NCBI GenBank assembly: GCA_964547995.1
Contig: CAZJRB010000017.1
Coordinates: 1 to 64,000 of the forward strand
From: CAZJRB01 sp964547995
GTDB taxonomy: Bacteria > Planctomycetota > Planctomycetia > Pirellulales > Thermoguttaceae
Reading direction: 5' to 3'
Length of the DNA: 64,000 bases
In this document: positions 50,528 through 58,787 of the stretch, piece after piece
How positions within the stretch are numbered: the first letter of the stretch is position 1
Layout: each line of letters begins with the position of its first letter
Made by a program: the position numbers and the translations under genes
The notes under the pieces: model-generated
What the model was told of the DNA's origin: nothing
The model's input: only the letters and a program-made list of their open reading frames with translations
Database searches by the model: none

Positions 50528-51169
50528 ATGCGACACAGAAGACGAGGCCGAAAACTCGGCCGCAACCCCAAGCATCAACGGGCCCTGCTGCGAAACCTCG
50601 CCAGCGCCTTGATCCTTACCGAACGCGATGCGGAATTGGACAACAACGCGCCGGAGGTCAAAGGCCGCATCGTGACCACGCTGCAAAAGGCCAAGGAGGT
50701 CCGCCCATTGGTGGAACGCTGCATCACGATTGCCCGGCGCGCGCTGCCACATCAGCAGGCAGCCGATAAACTGGAACCGAACGTCGAACGCGGGACCGAG
50801 AAGTGGCGGTCCTGGCGCAACAGCGAGCAATGGCACGAATGGAACCAGACGATCGCTCCGGTGGTTGCGGCCCGGCGCCGCGCAATAAAGCTGCTCGGCG
50901 ACAAGAAGGCGGTCCAAATCCTCTTCGACGAATTGGCCGAGCGATTCGAAGACCGCCCCGGGGGTTACACCCGAATCCTCCGGCTCGCAACGACGCGCCT
51001 CGGCGACGCCGGAACCCGGGCCATCCTCGAATTCGTCGGCGTCAACGACCGGGTACGCAAGGCCGCCGTTAAACCGTCCTTCGAGGAAGAAACCGAAGAC
51101 GCGGATGCCGCCGAAAGCGACGCGGAACGGCAAACCCGGGATTCCGCGGACAATACGGAAGAAGAGTGA
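50528..51169 (+). CDS. rplQ: 50S ribosomal protein L17, extended form
   Basis: 213 residues, against about 120-130 in most bacteria. The N-terminus MRHRRRGRKLGRNPKHQRALLRNLASALILTERDAEL is classical L17. A charged insertion follows, from about residue 73 to 115 (ALPHQQAADKLEPNVERGTEKWRSWRNSEQWHEWNQTIAPVV). The core then resumes (KKAVQILFDELAERFEDRPGGYTRILRLATTRLGDAGTRAILEFV), and an acidic tail rich in Glu and Asp ends the protein. Last gene of the superoperon. Confidence 0.94.
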   Translation: MRHRRRGRKLGRNPKHQRALLRNLASALILTERDAELDNNAPEVKGRIVTTLQKAKEVRPLVERCITIARRALPHQQAADKLEPNVERGTEKWRSWRNSEQWHEWNQTIAPVVAARRRAIKLLGDKKAVQILFDELAERFEDRPGGYTRILRLATTRLGDAGTRAILEFVGVNDRVRKAAVKPSFEEETEDADAAESDAERQTRDSADNTEEE

Positions 51170-51227
51170 AGTTTGCCGCGAGACAGCCGCGCGCGAACGG
51201 CTTCCACGGTCCCAGGAGGGGAAAAGG

Positions 51228-51863
51228 GTGAGTCCCGATCGGCCACGGAAATTACGGGCTCGTTCTGAGAACCCCGCAGGACTCAATTTCACTCTGCACA
51301 TGCGCCGCTTGTGTACCGACATGGTGCATCGGGTCGATGACCTGGGGCACATCGACATGTCTCGGGTAGCAGTCAGTTTCTCTCAAGCCCGAAAATCCAC
51401 CGACTACGGGATGTTCGCCTCGCTCACTCCCATGCGATTTCCCGGCGGCAAACGGCACATGATCCGGCGAGGAGAAACCTGGGGAATCCAGCGGCTGGAA
51501 GGTCCTCATGGCCGCGAAATGCTGTACATCCTCAACTTCTACGTGCCGCGGTTCCTCGACATCAACACGCTTCGCGAGAAACTTCTCACCGTGCTGCACG
51601 AGTTGTGGCACATCGGTCCGAAGTTTGACGGCGATTCGCGTCGCTTCCGAGGCCGCTGCCACGCCCACAGTGCTTCTCAAGAAAGCTACGATGCCCGAGT
51701 CGAGATCCTGATGAACCGCTACCTGGCCGCAAAGCCGCCGGAGTCGATCTGCGGCTTTCTCCGACTGAACTTCCGGGAACTGACAAGTCGCTTTGGAACC
51801 GTCATTGGGGAGAAGATTCCCGCTCCAAAACTGTTCCGGGTGGCCCAATCCGGCCGGAGCTAG
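51228..51863 (+). CDS. Putative zinc metallopeptidase of the HELWH type
   Basis: 211 residues from a GTG at 51228 with a strong AGGAGGGG site 7-8 nt upstream; a longer frame reaching 51105 would overlap rplQ. The motif VLHELWHIGPKFDGDSRRF, followed by RCHAHS, has the HExxH zinc signature (residues 124-128) and further histidines. This pattern is seen in putative metallopeptidases annotated in phages and bacteria. It starts 58 nt after rplQ on the same strand and may be read from the ribosomal operon. It converges with the next gene, and the two stop codons overlap. Substrate unknown. Confidence 0.7.
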   Translation: MSPDRPRKLRARSENPAGLNFTLHMRRLCTDMVHRVDDLGHIDMSRVAVSFSQARKSTDYGMFASLTPMRFPGGKRHMIRRGETWGIQRLEGPHGREMLYILNFYVPRFLDINTLREKLLTVLHELWHIGPKFDGDSRRFRGRCHAHSASQESYDARVEILMNRYLAAKPPESICGFLRLNFRELTSRFGTVIGEKIPAPKLFRVAQSGRS

Positions 51864-52147
51864 GCGGAATCGTCCTCGGCGAACGCGAAGCCGCCGCACT
51901 TGGGACACTTCATATCGATGTCGATCAGCTCGCCGAGAAACAGACTATCGCAGTTCTCCGGTGTGATTTCACCCGTCGGACAAGCACTCTCGGGATGGCC
52001 GAAACTCTCGATGTAATGCTGGTAGTCGAAGCGTAATGCCCGTTCCAACCCCCGGCGACGGAGTTCCTTGATGTAGTCCACGTCTTTCGGACCGATCACC
52101 AACGGCAGCCCGCAACTTGCACAACGATCCGAGACTATTCGTCGCAT
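51860..52147 (-). CDS. Small zinc-ribbon protein
   Basis: 95 residues. An N-terminal CASCGLP and a C-terminal MKCPKCGGFAF provide two CxxC pairs, with two more cysteines between them (SACPTGEITPENCDSLF). The middle is a charged helix (VDYIKELRRRGLERALRFDYQHYIESFG). No named family recognised. Its TAG stop on the minus strand shares two bases with the plus-strand stop of the metallopeptidase gene, so the genes are tail-to-tail without a gap. Confidence 0.65.
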   Translation of the reverse strand: MRRIVSDRCASCGLPLVIGPKDVDYIKELRRRGLERALRFDYQHYIESFGHPESACPTGEITPENCDSLFLGELIDIDMKCPKCGGFAFAEDDSA

Positions 52148-52378
52148 GCCCTATCCCCTCTCATTAGCGAATATACAGATCAGATTAAGCCGAAGTATGC
52201 GCCAGCACTATTCTAGCAGCTTTTTTCGTTTTTTGCCAGCATTAGTCCGGGGCACAGGCCGATTTGCTGCCCCCGCTGTAGCAGGGGCTTCAAGGCGGCA
52301 TTGACATACCGGGCTCTTGCCGATACGCTCCTTTCCTCAATTGTGTCCCCTCTCTTGTCTTCTTTTTCTTCACCGACC

Positions 52379-53245
52379 ATGGTCTCATCGTTGGGCCGAT
52401 GTTCCATCCTGCTGCCCGTGTTCTGCGTGCTGGTAGGGTGTTCGAGTATGCCGAACAAGAAGGGGAAATCCCCGCTTCGGCCCGCGCAGATGTCGGACAA
52501 CAGTTGCGCGTTGGAAATCTTCTTCGTCCGCTTTCCGTTTGACGATCCTGAGGCGAACATCCAGCTCTGGGAAGAGGTCGACGAGCAGCATTTTCCAGCC
52601 AGGCTGAGGAAACACCTGGCGAGCAACGGGTTTCGCATTGGCTTGGTGGGTGGGCAAATGCCGATCACCCTGTCCAGGCTGATGGAACTGAGCGACAAGC
52701 CCGGACCGACCGGCGAGGCGGTAACGACGGAAGCGGCCGAGATGCAAGAGGAACCCCGGGTGGTGCGCCGCCAATTACACAGCCGCGCCGGCCGCCGCAA
52801 TGAGATCGTCTCTTCCGGCACCTACGAACAATTGCCCGTCCTGATTGCCGCCGACGGGCAAGTCGGCGGTCAAATCTACCATCAGGCTCAAGCGATCTGG
52901 ACGGTGAAGACATTCCCGCAAAGCGACGGTTGTGTCCGCCTGGAATTGGTGCCCGAGTTGCATTACGGCCGGCCCCGACAGCGCTGGGTCGGCGGTCAAG
53001 GGATGCTTCGGCTCGAGGCGGGCCGCCCGCGACGTGTCTTCAACGACATGAGCACTTCGGCGGTGCTCTCGCCGGGTGCAATGCTGCTGATGAGCAGCTT
53101 ACCCAACCGCTCCGGCAGCCTGGGACATCACTTCTTTTCGGAAGAAAAGGGGCGACTTGAACAGAAGCTCATGGTCATACGCCTTGCACAAACCCAGCAT
53201 GACGAGCTGTTCAGCCCGCCCGAAGTGTTGGACCTCGAAAAGTAG
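52379..53245 (+). CDS. Lipoprotein of unknown function
   Basis: 288 residues from MVSSLGRCSILLPVFCVLVGCSSMP at 52379, a lipoprotein signal with the lipobox Cys in LVGC; 26 upstream in-frame residues are rejected. The mature protein has a compact alpha/beta region (CALEIFFVRFPFDDPEANIQLWEEVDEQHFPARLRKHLASNGFRIGLVGGQMP). A second beta-rich region follows (VRLELVPELHYGRPRQRWVGGQGMLRL, LSPGAMLLMSSLPN). A role in the cell envelope is likely; no family is recognised with confidence. Confidence 0.68.
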   Translation: MVSSLGRCSILLPVFCVLVGCSSMPNKKGKSPLRPAQMSDNSCALEIFFVRFPFDDPEANIQLWEEVDEQHFPARLRKHLASNGFRIGLVGGQMPITLSRLMELSDKPGPTGEAVTTEAAEMQEEPRVVRRQLHSRAGRRNEIVSSGTYEQLPVLIAADGQVGGQIYHQAQAIWTVKTFPQSDGCVRLELVPELHYGRPRQRWVGGQGMLRLEAGRPRRVFNDMSTSAVLSPGAMLLMSSLPNRSGSLGHHFFSEEKGRLEQKLMVIRLAQTQHDELFSPPEVLDLEK

Positions 53246-53325
53246 CCACAACAAAAAGCCCGCGGGCCGCATCCGAGAAAACGGGAGCTTCCCGTGAGCT
53301 TCGGGGGTTCCTTCGACGGGTTTGC

Positions 53326-54309
53326 TTACGTGGCCCGGATCGTCTCGCGGACGCTTTCCAATTGCCCTGCCGAGCCGAGCTTGCTGTTCTTGTGGGCGAT
53401 GTAGTCGGCATAAGCGGGCATAAACGTCTTGCCGGGGGTCCGCGGGTCGAAATCCTCCGGCTTGTCGCGGAACGACTCCCGGTACATGGCACACCAGACC
53501 AACCGCCCGTCCGTGTCGATGTTCACTTTGCACACCCCCATCTTGGCGCCCGGCAGGTACTGGTCCTCCGGCACGCCGCTGGTGCTTTTCATCTGGCCGC
53601 CGGCGTTGTTGATCCGATCGACCCACTCCTTGGGTACGCTGCTGGAACCGTGCATCACCAGCGGAAACCGCTCCGGCAACGCCTTCTGGATTTTCTCGAG
53701 CACGTCGAAGTGCAGGCCTTGCGAGCCGGCGAACTTGTAGGCGCCGTGGGAAGTCCCAATTGCCACAGCCAGCGAATCGCAGCCGCTCCGCTCGACGAAC
53801 TCGGCCGCCTGGTCCGGCTCGGTCAGGCAAACGCTCCCGACCACATCCTCTTCCACCCCGCCGAGCTGGCCCAGTTCGGCCTCGACGACAATACCCTTCT
53901 CGCGGGCACGATCGACGACCCGCTTCGTAACCTCGATGTTCTCTTCGAGGGGGTGGTGCGAAGCGTCGATCATCACCGAGCTGTAAAAACCGCTGTCAAT
54001 GCAGTCGTAGCAGGCCTCCTCGGTGCCATGGTCGAGATGGACGGCAAAAATCGCCTCCGGGAAGATATCATCGGCCGTGCGGATCATGGCTTCCAGGAAC
54101 CGCTTGTCGGTGTACGCGCGGGCGCCGCGGGAAATCTGGACGATAAACGGGGCGCTCTTCGAGCCGTCGACCGCCTCGTCGTTCGATTTCGATTTGCCCA
54201 GGTTCCCGCGGAAAAGCCCGACGGTCTGCTCGAGATTGTTAATGTTGTAAGCCCCCACGGCATACTTGCCGTAGGCGTGTGAGAAAAGCTGCTCGGTGGT
54301 GACAATCAT
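53326..54309 (-). CDS. fba: Class II fructose-bisphosphate aldolase
   Basis: 327 residues. Metal-dependent aldolase features are YGKYAVGAYNINNLEQTVG, the zinc-ligand motif FAVHLDHGT, EAELGQLGGVEEDV with a metal-binding Glu, AIGTSHGAYK and FPLVMHGSSSVP (further His ligands), and VCKVNIDTDGRLVW for the phosphate site. It cleaves fructose 1,6-bisphosphate to dihydroxyacetone phosphate and glyceraldehyde 3-phosphate, in the cytoplasm. It is likely monocistronic; glgC lies 509 bp upstream on the same strand. Confidence 0.92.
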   Translation of the reverse strand: MIVTTEQLFSHAYGKYAVGAYNINNLEQTVGLFRGNLGKSKSNDEAVDGSKSAPFIVQISRGARAYTDKRFLEAMIRTADDIFPEAIFAVHLDHGTEEACYDCIDSGFYSSVMIDASHHPLEENIEVTKRVVDRAREKGIVVEAELGQLGGVEEDVVGSVCLTEPDQAAEFVERSGCDSLAVAIGTSHGAYKFAGSQGLHFDVLEKIQKALPERFPLVMHGSSSVPKEWVDRINNAGGQMKSTSGVPEDQYLPGAKMGVCKVNIDTDGRLVWCAMYRESFRDKPEDFDPRTPGKTFMPAYADYIAHKNSKLGSAGQLESVRETIRAT

Positions 54310-54455
54310 GGAATACGTCTTCTCCTTTCTTAAGCATGGGGTCGCCCGAAGTTGACAATCTACCCGATGATCCGCAGGGATACCAGGGGTTCTTTTGGGG
54401 GATTATGCTAGCACTCCTGGCCCGAAAAAACTGCCCTTTTGGGCGGAAATCGCCC

Positions 54456-54484
54456 TTGACGCGAAATGGGAATTTCCATATTCT
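54456..54484 (+). promoter_or_regulatory. Promoter-like site inside the fba-glgC spacer, plus strand
   Basis: TTGACG (54456-54461) and TATTCT (54479-54484), 17 bp apart, reading away from fba and towards the 3' end of glgC, opposite to both genes. Confidence 0.35.
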
Positions 54485-54490
54485 CGCCCC

Positions 54491-54800
54491 CTCAAGAGAC
54501 AAGCAAACTTCTGCTGGGGCAGTTCTCTTTGGCGAAGTAACCCTTTACACCCACCCCAAAACACAACGAATCCACGTGGATGGGCCCGCACCTGGGTATT
54601 CCGTGAAATCGAAATGCCTGCGGACCACGAAGCGTTCGACTGCTTGCATGGAGGCAAGTGGCACGCTTCGGATATATTGACAGCACCCGGTGCGGCAGCC
54701 GACCCCTCCCGCCGGCAACCGCATGCGAGGAGCCAATCGCTCCCGGAAAAGTCAGATGTCCTTTGCCCCCCTGGGACGCCGGTTTTCCGGGAGCTTTTTT
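54491..54800 (+). ncRNA. Candidate small RNA, no family assigned
   Basis: Defined only by the promoter-like site upstream and the terminator-like hairpin at its end. The stretch is rich in inverted repeats and shows no coding potential. It does not look like tRNA, tmRNA, RNase P RNA, SRP RNA or 5S rRNA by eye. Confidence 0.25.
54739..54800 (+). terminator. Terminator-like hairpin on the plus strand
   Basis: GCTCCCGGAAAA (54739-54750) pairs perfectly with TTTTCCGGGAGC (54783-54794), followed by six T (54795-54800). The 32 nt between can form an inner hairpin (GTCC ... GGAC). It lies 19 bp from the end of glgC, which reads the other way. Confidence 0.5.
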
Positions 54801-54818
54801 CTGCGCCGCCTCCGGCGT

Positions 54819-56063
54819 CTACTCGTTTCCAAAGAAATGCTCGATGCCGTCCGACTTGGCGATGATGGTCACGCCGGAGTCGGTGACGATGCACCCTCGG
54901 GCACGGTCAAGGTCGTGGTCGTAGCCGATTTCGACGCCCGGCGGAATGCGAACCTCCTTGTCGATGATCGCCCGGCGGATTTTGGCATGACGCCCCACGT
55001 CGACGTGGTCGAAGAGGATGGAATCTTCGACCTGGGCGTAACTGTTGATTCGGGCATCGAGCCCGATGATCGAGCGTTCGGCCCGCCCGCCGGAGATGAT
55101 CGACCCGAGGCAAACGATGCTGTCGATCGCTTCTCCCCGCCGCGCCGCTTTGCCCTTCTCGGCAAATACGAACTTCGGTGGCGGGAAGTTGGGCTGGTAC
55201 GTGCGAATCGGCCAGTGCCGATCGTACATGTTCAACAACGGATCGACGGAAACCAGGTCCATGTTCGCCTCGTAGTACGCGTCCAGCGTCCCCACGTCCC
55301 GCCAATAAGCGTCCTGCTTGCGGTTCTCGTCTGTAAACGGGTACGCGAAAACCCGATGCGTGTCGATGATCGAAGGAATCAGGTCCTTGCCGAAATCGTG
55401 ACTGCTGTCGCGCCGCGTGGCGTCCAGGCAAAGCTGGTCGTAAAGGAACGGGGCCGTGAAGACGTAAATACCCATCGACGCCAACGCATGCTCCGGATCG
55501 CCGGGAATCGGCTTCGGATTCTCCGGTTTCTCTTCGAAGCCGATCACCCGTGAAGCCCCGTCGATCTGCATCACGCCGAACTCCGAGGCGTCCTTCAAAG
55601 GCACCCGAAGTGCGCCGACCGTCAAATCCGCGCCGTTGCGGCAGTGCGTCTCGACCATGTTGCGATAATTCATTTTGTAGATGTGGTCGCCGCCGAGGAT
55701 CATCACGTACTCCGGCCGTTCCTTTTCGATCGTGTAGATGTTCTGATAGACGGCGTCGGCCGTGCCTTGATACCAGTGGCTGTCGATGCGTTGCTGTGGC
55801 GGCACGACGTCGACAAATTCCCCCAGTTCCCGGCACAAAAACCCCCGCCATCCCAAGTTGATATGCCGATCCAGGCTCATCGCCTTATATTGGGTGAAAA
55901 GCAACATCTTGCGGATGCCGCTGTTGAGACAATTCGACAGCGTGAAATCGACGATGCGATACGCGCCGCCGAAGGGAACGGCGGGCTTGGCGCGATCGCG
56001 GGTGAGCGGATCCAATCGCGCCCCCTTGCCTCCGGCCAAGATCACGGCCAACACGTCTTTCAT
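54819..56063 (-). CDS. glgC: Glucose-1-phosphate adenylyltransferase
   Basis: 414 residues. It opens MKDVLAVILAGGKGARLDPLTRDRAKPAVPFGGAYRIVDFTLSNC, the ADP-glucose pyrophosphorylase nucleotide loop. YQGTADAVYQNIY, YVMILGGDHIYKMNY, GFEEKPENPKPIPGDPEHALASMGIYVF and WRDVGTLDAYYEANMDLV follow, and the C-terminal left-handed helix region begins near SIVCLGSIISGGRAERSI. The enzyme makes ADP-glucose for glycogen. Regulation by sugar phosphates is usual in the family; the effector cannot be read here. No other glg gene is adjacent. Confidence 0.95.
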   Translation of the reverse strand: MKDVLAVILAGGKGARLDPLTRDRAKPAVPFGGAYRIVDFTLSNCLNSGIRKMLLFTQYKAMSLDRHINLGWRGFLCRELGEFVDVVPPQQRIDSHWYQGTADAVYQNIYTIEKERPEYVMILGGDHIYKMNYRNMVETHCRNGADLTVGALRVPLKDASEFGVMQIDGASRVIGFEEKPENPKPIPGDPEHALASMGIYVFTAPFLYDQLCLDATRRDSSHDFGKDLIPSIIDTHRVFAYPFTDENRKQDAYWRDVGTLDAYYEANMDLVSVDPLLNMYDRHWPIRTYQPNFPPPKFVFAEKGKAARRGEAIDSIVCLGSIISGGRAERSIIGLDARINSYAQVEDSILFDHVDVGRHAKIRRAIIDKEVRIPPGVEIGYDHDLDRARGCIVTDSGVTIIAKSDGIEHFFGNE

Positions 56064-56284
56064 TGCGCCGTCGCTCCGCTAATGAAGCCCTGTTCCGCAG
56101 GGTATCGCCCTATACAAGTCGCACCATATTGATTCTAACGATTTGTGTATTTAGCAAAAGGGGTGAAAAGGAGCGGTACCCATCCAACGAGGGAGCCCTC
56201 GTATGCATGTTGCCCAGTTTGACTGCTGAAAAGTGCAAACGACATCTTCATCCCGCTTTCATGCTGCGGTGGGGTTGACAGCGG

Positions 56285-58198
56285 TCAATCAACCCATTCT
56301 CGCTGCCACAGTTCCAAGACCAGCAGTGCCCAGAGCCGATAGCTGTGATCGAAACGGCCCTGCTGGTGGTCCTCCAACAGGCGAGAAACCGCCTCGGGGC
56401 GAAAGTAGCCCCGGTCTTGCGCTCTGGAGTCGAGCAGCACCTCCCGGGCAAAATCCTTCAGCTCGTTGCGGAACCAGTGGTCCAGCGGCACGCCGAAACC
56501 CATCTTCCGCCGCCGCAGGATCGACCGGGGTAACAGATCGCCGAATGTCTCCGTCAGAATCCGTTTCCCCCGGCCGCAGCGGAATTTCAGCTTCCGCGGC
56601 ATCACGGCTGCCAGTTCCACCACCCGGTGGTCCAAGAACGGCTGCCGGCACTCCAGGCCGTGGGCCATCGACGCGATGTCAACCTTCGTCATCAGGTCGC
56701 ACGGCAGATACGTCGCCAGATCGGCAAGGCTCGCGGCGGTGACCGGGTCGCGGCGGCCGGCCGACCGGAACGCCTCGGCCAGGAACGCCAGCGGATCGGC
56801 GACCAATTGCGGGACGAATTCGTCGCGGTACAGTTCACCCCGTTGCCGTTCGTTAAAGATCGAGATCCAATCGAGATATCGCCTCTCGGTCGGGAGGTGC
56901 AGGGCCTCGACGAACCGTTTCCATCGCCGGCGCAGGCATTTTTGCCGGGGGCTGGCCGGCATCTTCAGCCACCACCGCCCCGCCAGCACCGCACGCAGCA
57001 CGCGCGGCATCCGATCGAACCGGCTTGCCAGCGATACGGCCCGGTAACGCGGATACCCCATAAAAAGCTCGTCGCCCCCGTCGCCCGTCAACGCCACCGT
57101 CACGTGCTCGCGGGTAAGCTGCGAGACGTACCAGGTGGGCACGGCCGAGCTGTCGGCAAACGGCTCGTCGAAGTGCCACACGAGCTTAGGCAGGATCGCG
57201 ATCGCGTCGGGCTCGACCTGGAACTCTTCGTGGACCGTTTGGAACGTTTCGGCCGCGGTCCGGGCATAGTCCGTTTCGTCATACTCCGCCACGGGAAAGC
57301 CGATCGAGAACGTCCGCACCGGCTCGTCCCGGAGCTTCTGCATCAGGCCGACGATGATGGTCGAATCAATCCCGCCCGAGAGAAACGCCCCCAACGGCAC
57401 GTCGGATTGCAGGCGCAGCTCCACGGCCGACGTCAGTTTCTCGCGGAGTTCTTCCGCGTACTCCTCGGCCGGGCGTTGCTGCTCGCGGTTGAAGTTCGGC
57501 TGCCAGTAGCGGTCGACCTTGAGCCGGTCGTCGCGAAAGACCGCGTAATGCCCCGGCGGCAGCTTGTTGATGCCCTGAAGGATGGTCCGCGGGTGCGGCA
57601 CGTACTGGTACGTGAGATATTCGTCGACCGCCTGGGGATCGATGTCTCGCGGGACGCCGGGCACTTCGAGCAGCCCCTTCAACTCGCTGGCAAACAGCAA
57701 CCGCCCCCGCTCGCGGCGATAGACGAGCGGCTTCTGACCGAGCCGGTCGCGGGCGAGCAGCAACTGCCGCCGCCGCGAGTCCCACACGGCGAACGCGAAC
57801 ATGCCGTTGAGGTGGCCCAGCAACTCCGGCCCTTCGTCCTCGTAGAGATGGACGATCGTTTCGGTGTCGCAGTCGGTGCGGAAGCGGTGGCCCGAGCCTT
57901 CCAACCGGCGCCGCAGCTCGCGGTAGTTGTAGATTTCGCCGTTGAAGACGACCCAGACCGTGCCGTCTTCGTTCGCCATGGGCTGCCGGCCCCCTGCAAC
58001 ATCGATCACGGCCAGGCGGCGGTGGCCCAGGGCCACCCCGGGCACGGCGTCGCGGCCCGGCCGGAGCTGGAACTCGGCCGCGTGCTCCCCTTCGCCGTCC
58101 GGCCCCCGGTGGCGCAGCGACTCGGTCATTCGCCGCAGGGTCTCCTCCGGCAGCGCCTTTTCCGGGTCGTTCCAAATCGCGCCGGTGATGCCACACAT
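56285..58198 (-). CDS. asnB: Asparagine synthase (glutamine-hydrolysing)
   Basis: 637 residues from MCGITGAIWNDPEKALPEETLRRMTESLRHRGPDGEG at 58198; Cys2 is the glutaminase nucleophile, which fixes the start against longer frames. The Ntn glutaminase domain continues with ALGHRRLAVIDVAGGRQPMANEDGTVWVVFNGEIYN. The synthase domain has the PP-loop AFLSGGIDSTIIVGLM and FAVPTWYVS-type region TWYVSQLTREHVTVALTGDGGDELFMGYPRY. This subgroup often acts in surface-polysaccharide or lipid modification as well as asparagine formation, so the acceptor is uncertain. Monocistronic. Confidence 0.9.
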   Translation of the reverse strand: MCGITGAIWNDPEKALPEETLRRMTESLRHRGPDGEGEHAAEFQLRPGRDAVPGVALGHRRLAVIDVAGGRQPMANEDGTVWVVFNGEIYNYRELRRRLEGSGHRFRTDCDTETIVHLYEDEGPELLGHLNGMFAFAVWDSRRRQLLLARDRLGQKPLVYRRERGRLLFASELKGLLEVPGVPRDIDPQAVDEYLTYQYVPHPRTILQGINKLPPGHYAVFRDDRLKVDRYWQPNFNREQQRPAEEYAEELREKLTSAVELRLQSDVPLGAFLSGGIDSTIIVGLMQKLRDEPVRTFSIGFPVAEYDETDYARTAAETFQTVHEEFQVEPDAIAILPKLVWHFDEPFADSSAVPTWYVSQLTREHVTVALTGDGGDELFMGYPRYRAVSLASRFDRMPRVLRAVLAGRWWLKMPASPRQKCLRRRWKRFVEALHLPTERRYLDWISIFNERQRGELYRDEFVPQLVADPLAFLAEAFRSAGRRDPVTAASLADLATYLPCDLMTKVDIASMAHGLECRQPFLDHRVVELAAVMPRKLKFRCGRGKRILTETFGDLLPRSILRRRKMGFGVPLDHWFRNELKDFAREVLLDSRAQDRGYFRPEAVSRLLEDHQQGRFDHSYRLWALLVLELWQREWVD

Positions 58199-58265
58199 GC
58201 GCGATATCATAGGGTGGGATAAGGGCGTTGGCAAGCTGCACTCTCCTACCCCCCCACAGGGCTCC

Positions 58266-58294
58266 TTGTCTTTTCTCCGGAAATCGATCATAAT
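58266..58294 (+). promoter_or_regulatory. Candidate promoter of the Tyr/Pro-rich secreted protein gene
   Basis: TTGTCT (58266-58271) and CATAAT (58289-58294) with a 17 bp spacer; the ATG is at 58338. A 10 bp palindrome AATCATGATT follows the -10 box (58294-58303) and could be a regulator site. Confidence 0.45.
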
Positions 58295-58337
58295 AATCAT
58301 GATTGGGGTATCTTTCTCCGGGACAAGGAGCGGAACC

Positions 58338-58787
58338 ATGAAACGCTTATTCACCATCGCCGCAGCCGTCGCTCTGATCGGTTGGTTGGCCGGCGAGAAC
58401 GCCTCGGCACAGTTTATTCCCTATGGCGCGAACCCGTCGGGCAACGCGAACAAGGCTGCCGCGCAGCCGAATGCCAACAACAACGCCGCGCAGCCGAATG
58501 CGAACAATCCGGCCGGCCGCACGCAGCGCCCATGGAGCTACAGCAATCCGACGTATTACCACCGCCCGTGGAGCTACGGCAACCCGCCCTACTACAACCG
58601 CCCGCCCACGCAGTACTATCCGGTGCCGGTGCCGTACTACACCAATCGCCCCTACTATCCGTACGATGCGGTCGATCAAGGCTACGGCTACTATGTCGCA
58701 CCCTGGGGCGGACAGCCGTACTACGTGCCGCCGCGATACTATTACCAGCCGTATCAAACGTATCCGTACTACAATAGGTATCGGTAG
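58338..58787 (+). CDS. Secreted Tyr/Pro/Asn-rich low-complexity protein
   Basis: 149 residues from the ATG at 58338, with AAGGAG upstream. Signal peptide MKRLFTIAAAVALIGWLAGENASAQ. The mature part begins with an Asn/Ala/Gln repeat (KAAAQPNANNNAAQPNANN), then two copies of RPWSYxNPxYYxRP, and ends in a Tyr/Pro-rich tail (YYPYDAVDQGYGYY, PRYYYQPYQTYPYYNRYR). No catalytic domain. Such composition suggests a structural, adhesive or matrix protein, possibly cross-linked through tyrosine; this is inference. Monocistronic, divergent from asnB. Confidence 0.78.
   Translation: MKRLFTIAAAVALIGWLAGENASAQFIPYGANPSGNANKAAAQPNANNNAAQPNANNPAGRTQRPWSYSNPTYYHRPWSYGNPPYYNRPPTQYYPVPVPYYTNRPYYPYDAVDQGYGYYVAPWGGQPYYVPPRYYYQPYQTYPYYNRYR

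Larger units (their letters stand above)
54310..54818. other. Gene-free interval with structured DNA
   Basis: No coding sequence in either strand with family features. It holds a plus-strand promoter-like site (54456-54484), a 12 bp palindrome ATCCACGTGGAT (54570-54581), nested inverted repeats around 54626-54667 (GAAGCGT ... ACGCTTC enclosing CTTGC ... GCAAG), and a plus-strand terminator-like hairpin ending in six T at 54800. On the minus strand, a weak hairpin (GCCC-AAAA-GGGC) followed by a T-run lies at about 54425-54443. Confidence 0.6.

Noticed and set aside
49508..51358. A 616-codon minus-strand frame opposite rpoA and rplQ
   Set aside because: Shadow of two conserved genes.
54626..54667. 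tRNA-like pattern around GCGTTCGACTGC
   Set aside because: The T-loop-like string is not followed by an acceptor stem, and no anticodon arm can be drawn.
56627..58222. A 531-codon plus-strand frame opposite asnB
   Set aside because: Shadow of the asparagine synthase gene, whose Cys2 and PP-loop are intact.
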